Shown one piece after another: positions 62,537 to 64,000 of a stretch of 64,000 nucleotides of DNA; the stretch's first letter is position 1; each line of letters starts with the position of its first letter. This stretch comes from DATKBT01 sp035546295. Lineage in GTDB: Bacteria > Acidobacteriota > Thermoanaerobaculia > Multivoradales > Multivoraceae. The translations under genes and the position numbers were made by a program. Where the stretch lies: NCBI GenBank assembly GCA_035546295.1, contig DATKBT010000111.1:54006-118005 (forward strand), read 5' to 3'. The notes under the pieces were generated by a model. The model ran no database searches. It worked only from the letters and a program-made list of their open reading frames with translations, and had not been told where the DNA came from.

Positions 62537-63853
62537 ATGGCCATGAAGACACTCGCCCTCTTCGGCATCCTGCTGGCGCTCGCCCTGCCCGTGATCGCCT
62601 CGAGCTCGAAGGCCGATCCCGCGGGACCGATCACCTTTGCCGAGCACGTCGCCCCCATCTTCTTCGAGAACTGCGTCAGCTGCCACCGCCCGGGACAGGT
62701 GGCGCCGATGTCGCTGCTCACCTACGAGGATGCGCGTCCGTGGGCGAAGTCGATTCGCCGGGTGACCGCCGAGCGGACGATGCCCCCCTGGTTCGCGAAC
62801 CCGGACCACGGCGACTTCGTCGAGGACTCGCGCCTTTCCGACGACGAGAAGGAGCTGATTGCGCGCTGGGTCGCCGGCGGCGCCAAGCAGGGAGATCTCG
62901 CCAAGATGCCGGCGGCGCCGAGCTTCGCCAGCGAGTGGCGGATCGGCGAGCCCGACCTCGTCTTGACCATGGAGCCGTTCGAGGTGACGGACGAGATGGA
63001 GGACCACTACGAGTGGCTGGTCATCGAGAACCCCCTCGACGAGGACCGCTGGATCAAGACCGTCGAGGTGCGTCCCTCGTTCATGGCGGGCGCGCACCAC
63101 AACCTGACCTTCATCGCTCCCCCGGGAGCGGGTCCCGAGTCGCTCGGCGAGGAGCGCAACCTGGTGGTCGGCTGGGCGCCGGGCGCGATGCCGTTCCGCT
63201 ACCCCGAGGGGCGCGGCAAGCTGCTGCCGGCGAAGAGCAACGTGCTGTTCCAGATGCACTACCACAAGAACCCGGGGCCGGGTACCGGCGGCGTCGATCA
63301 GACCTCGGTCGGCATCCGGTTCTACGACGAGGGCGCCGAGGTCAAGCCGGTGACCACGATGTGGGTGCTCGATCCCGCGCTGCGCATCCCGCCGGGGGAA
63401 GCCAACTACCAGTCGGTCTCCGAGTTCACCTTCGAGCACGAGGGCGTGATCTACAACTTCACGCCGCACATGCACCTTCGGGGCAAGAGCTTCCGCTACA
63501 CGGCGCACTACCCGGACGGCCGGGAGGAGATCCTGCTCGACGTGCCGGACTACGACTTCAACTGGCAGCTCACGTACACGCCGAAGGAGCAGCTGCGCAT
63601 GCCGAAGGGCGCCCGGGTCGTGTGCGAGGCGGTGTTCGACAACTCGGCTGACAATCCGGCGAACCCCGACCCCGGGATCGAGGTGACCTGGGGTGAGGCG
63701 ACCAGCGACGAGATGATGATCGGGTTCATGGAGTACGCCTACCTCGACACCGACGAGATGCCGACGTTCTCGGTGCCGCCCGCGATCCGCGAGCAGATGC
63801 GCCAGCAGCTCTCGGCCGAGGCGCGCGGCGAGTCCACCGGCGGCGATCGCTAG
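62537..63853 (+). CDS. Cytochrome c / type II copper monooxygenase fusion, exported
   Basis: A 438-residue protein with AAAGGAAC before ATG 62537 and a signal peptide (residues 1-24). Residues 30-120 form a c-type heme domain with CVSCH (46-50). The rest resembles PHM/dopamine-beta-hydroxylase-like copper monooxygenases: HH at 187-188, H241 and H243 in MHYH, HMH at 311-313, and Met393 or 394 in DEMMIGFME, close to the full two-copper ligand set. It would hydroxylate C-H bonds with electrons supplied by the fused heme. Substrate unknown. Its TAG stop lies in repeat copy D. Confidence 0.8.
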   Translation: MAMKTLALFGILLALALPVIASSSKADPAGPITFAEHVAPIFFENCVSCHRPGQVAPMSLLTYEDARPWAKSIRRVTAERTMPPWFANPDHGDFVEDSRLSDDEKELIARWVAGGAKQGDLAKMPAAPSFASEWRIGEPDLVLTMEPFEVTDEMEDHYEWLVIENPLDEDRWIKTVEVRPSFMAGAHHNLTFIAPPGAGPESLGEERNLVVGWAPGAMPFRYPEGRGKLLPAKSNVLFQMHYHKNPGPGTGGVDQTSVGIRFYDEGAEVKPVTTMWVLDPALRIPPGEANYQSVSEFTFEHEGVIYNFTPHMHLRGKSFRYTAHYPDGREEILLDVPDYDFNWQLTYTPKEQLRMPKGARVVCEAVFDNSADNPANPDPGIEVTWGEATSDEMMIGFMEYAYLDTDEMPTFSVPPAIREQMRQQLSAEARGESTGGDR

Positions 63854-64000
63854 CGGGCTCGTGGTGTTCACCACTCCCCAACGAGCAGCGAGGTCGCGGC
63901 GCGGTCATACCACGAGCCCGCTAGCCGATCACTCGTGCGCCGCAAGCCCGCAAGCGGGCGCGGCTGGGTCGACCAGGCCACAGCCGTTTCTCTGGGCGAG
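63850..64000. repeat. Composite CTAG-ended palindromic repeat, copy D (cut by window end)
   Basis: CTAGCGGGCTCGTGGT at 63850-63865 pairs with the right arm ending near 63923. From 63924 on it follows copy C with two substitutions over the 76 bp visible. The 53-bp tail would lie beyond the window. Confidence 0.85.

Overview
The window is very GC-rich (roughly 70% by eye) and densely coded. It suggests an Acidobacteriota genome, possibly of the Thermoanaerobaculia type. The main support is a set of six intact and one broken permeases of the acidobacterial duplicated orphan permease (ADOP) family, four of the seven following a PadR-type regulator gene. An acidobacterial VWFA-like surface or secreted protein, a beta-helix/diheme-cytochrome pair and a cytochrome-monooxygenase fusion fit the same picture. 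The taxonomic call is inference; no rRNA or tRNA gene was found.

Layout. 1-7 kb: a membrane-anchored Ser/Thr kinase cut by the window edge, a PadR+ADOP pair, and a secreted M20 peptidase. 7-16.5 kb: small secreted and SnoaL-like proteins, a GT-C glycosyltransferase-like membrane protein, a beta-helix lipoprotein beside a diheme cytochrome lipoprotein, a zinc alcohol dehydrogenase, and an outer-membrane beta-barrel. 16.7-28.6 kb: a second Ser/Thr kinase divergent from a coupled sulfatase/methyltransferase/unknown trio, then DUF4404, a cupin, a secreted unknown, a macro-domain protein and a large VWA protein. 28.6-48.8 kb: the ADOP/PadR cluster, interrupted by a DUF4013 membrane protein, a pRiA4b ORF-3-like protein and a neutral zinc metallopeptidase. 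49-53.7 kb: a frameshifted cupin, then a Mla/Pqi-type lipid transport set (STAS, MlaE, MlaF, MlaD, PqiC-like). 53.8-64 kb: an unknown protein, an AlkA-type DNA glycosylase, a peroxiredoxin, a VOC protein, a molybdopterin oxidoreductase with a fused PsrB-PsrC partner, an RluA-type pseudouridine synthase, and a heme plus copper monooxygenase.

How genes work together. PadR genes overlap the following permease start by 4 nt (ATGA or GTGA) in three cases and abut it in the fourth, so regulator and permease are co-translated. Palindromes lie at the PadR promoters. A permease without its own PadR (34650-37367) carries upstream an 18-bp element nearly identical to one upstream of the PadR gene at 43991-44347, suggesting regulation in trans. 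The Mla-like genes overlap or lie close and should act as one lipid-transport ABC system. The molybdoenzyme and its fused electron-transfer/membrane partner form a two-gene respiratory module.

Non-coding structure is unusually rich. A composite palindromic repeat with CTAG ends occurs four times (10521, 16438, 54314, 63850), twice supplying the stop codon of the adjacent gene. Two other palindromes with CTAG ends occur at 23149 and 24431. Short tandem arrays of 9 bp lie in several intergenic gaps.
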